From JBFWYO01 sp050186335 (lineage in GTDB: Bacteria; Pseudomonadota; Alphaproteobacteria; Bin65): a stretch of 6,660 bases of DNA. The notes beneath the pieces are model-generated. The model saw only the letters and a program-made list of their open reading frames with translations. It had not been told where the DNA came from and did not search any database. Shown here piece by piece: positions 6,454-6,660 of the stretch. How positions within the stretch are numbered: position 1 is the first letter of the stretch; each line of letters starts with the position of its first letter. The stretch covers positions 1-6,660 of the forward strand of contig JBFWYO010000142.1 of assembly GCA_050186335.1 (NCBI GenBank), given 5' to 3'. A program made the translations under genes and the position numbers.

Positions 6454-6459
6454 CCTCCT
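6454..6459 (-). promoter_or_regulatory. Consensus Shine-Dalgarno AGGAGG of the rhodanese-ChrB gene
   Basis: Read on the minus strand, AGGAGG stands nine bases before the ATG at 6444-6442. It is the strongest ribosome binding site in the window. It decides between this start and the upstream in-frame ATGs at 6552 and 6495, which lack comparable sites. The resulting N-terminus leads straight into the rhodanese domain. Confidence 0.85.
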
Positions 6460-6482
6460 GAACGAGGTCAGAGCAGAGCTTG

Positions 6483-6530
6483 GATGGCGCACCATCTTCG
6501 GAATACCGGGGAGTCTGCGTCGGTCCCCGG
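6483..6530 (-). promoter_or_regulatory. Leader dyads of the chromate unit (possible operator or 5'-UTR stem-loops)
   Basis: Two inverted repeats lie between promoter and start codon. The stronger is CCGGGGA (6506-6512) with TCCCCGG (6524-6530), a perfect 7-bp stem with an 11-base loop, starting within a few bases of the predicted transcription start near 6532. The weaker is GATGG (6483-6487) with CCATC (6492-6496), loop of four. As DNA, the first could be a repressor operator overlapping +1; as RNA, both could fold in the leader. No T-run follows, so an attenuator is less likely. Confidence 0.5.
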
Positions 6531-6538
6531 CTGCAATC

Positions 6539-6567
6539 CATATACGCCGCATGCATCAAAGCGTCAA
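6539..6567 (-). promoter_or_regulatory. Sigma-70-type promoter of the rhodanese-ChrB / chrA unit
   Basis: On the minus strand the -35 box is TTGACG (6567-6562, 5 of 6 matches to consensus), the spacer is exactly 17 bases (6561-6545), and the -10 box is TATATG (6544-6539, 4 of 6). The predicted start near 6532 leaves a leader of about 88 bases before the ATG at 6444. It is the best promoter match in the window and lies only 13 bases beyond the stop codon of the upstream gene, so the chromate unit need not depend on that gene's transcription. Confidence 0.7.
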
Positions 6568-6580
6568 GCCGAACGCAGGA

Positions 6581-6660
6581 TCAGGCCAACCAGCCGAGCT
6601 GCCGCGCATATGTTACGCTGCCGACGTACAGCAGATTCAAGCCGACCAGGAACGTCAGCG
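6581..6660 (-). CDS. C-terminus of an unidentified, probably membrane, protein (cut by window edge)
   Basis: Read on the minus strand from the window edge, one frame encodes LTFLVGLNLLYVGSVTYARQ followed by LGWLA and a TGA stop at 6583-6581. The hydrophobic run of about 15 residues followed by a short polar tail looks like the last membrane segment of an integral membrane protein. A second frame is also open to a TGA at about 6563 but gives an arginine-rich sequence typical of shadow frames. Only 25 codons are visible, so the family cannot be named. It is in the same orientation as the chromate unit and ends just before its promoter. Confidence 0.4.
   Translation of the reverse strand, partial: LTFLVGLNLLYVGSVTYARQLGWLA

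Noticed and set aside
6445..6552. 36-residue N-terminal extension of the rhodanese-ChrB gene
   Set aside because: It would be translated from inside the predicted promoter and dyad region, has no ribosome binding site, and adds an Arg/Pro-rich segment not expected before a rhodanese; the ATG at 6444 has a perfect AGGAGG.
1..6660. CRISPR array, tRNA/rRNA, insertion sequence, toxin-antitoxin or phage defence genes
   Set aside because: I looked on both strands and saw no regularly spaced repeats, cloverleaf-like sequence, transposase or defence-type domain; the gene content is housekeeping transport, biosynthesis and metal resistance.

Overview
The window reads as ordinary chromosome from a GC-rich alphaproteobacterium. 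The order Hyphomicrobiales (Bradyrhizobiaceae/Xanthobacteraceae-like) is my best guess. It rests on an AapJ/AapQ-type general amino-acid transporter divergent from a metC-type gene, a stand-alone hisI, a rhodanese-ChrB fusion and a REP-like palindrome; the genus is not determined. Six genes are well supported and a seventh is clipped at the right edge.

Left part (1-1757, minus strand): aapJ, the periplasmic amino-acid binding protein, followed by the N-terminal 222 codons of aapQ, the first permease, which runs off the window. A perfect 11-bp hairpin inside a second 7-bp stem fills the aapJ-aapQ spacer. It probably lets the binding protein be made in excess over the permease. A 205-bp divergent intergenic region (1758-1962) separates aapJ from metC.

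Middle (1963-4108, plus strand): metC (PLP-dependent cystathionine beta-lyase family), then 33 bp later hisI (phosphoribosyl-AMP cyclohydrolase, histidine biosynthesis), then after 82 bp a small 143-residue SET-domain protein with an intact NHSC motif and a zinc-binding post-SET CxCx4C tail. The first two are amino-acid biosynthesis genes. The SET protein looks like an independent unit with its own small dyad upstream.

Right part (4109-6660): a REP-like GC palindrome lies between the convergent SET and chrA genes and could terminate both. The minus strand then carries a two-gene chromate unit, read from right to left: a rhodanese-ChrB C-terminal domain fusion and the two-domain chromate transporter ChrA, coupled by an ATGA overlap. 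This unit has the best promoter in the window (TTGACG-17-TATATG) with a 7-bp dyad lying on the predicted transcription start. The last 80 bases hold the C-terminus of an unidentified, probably membrane, protein.

I found no tRNA, rRNA, CRISPR array, insertion sequence or prophage gene, and no clearly new multi-gene system. The points most worth following up are the control region of the chromate unit, the mRNA hairpin in the transporter operon, and the bacterial SET protein.
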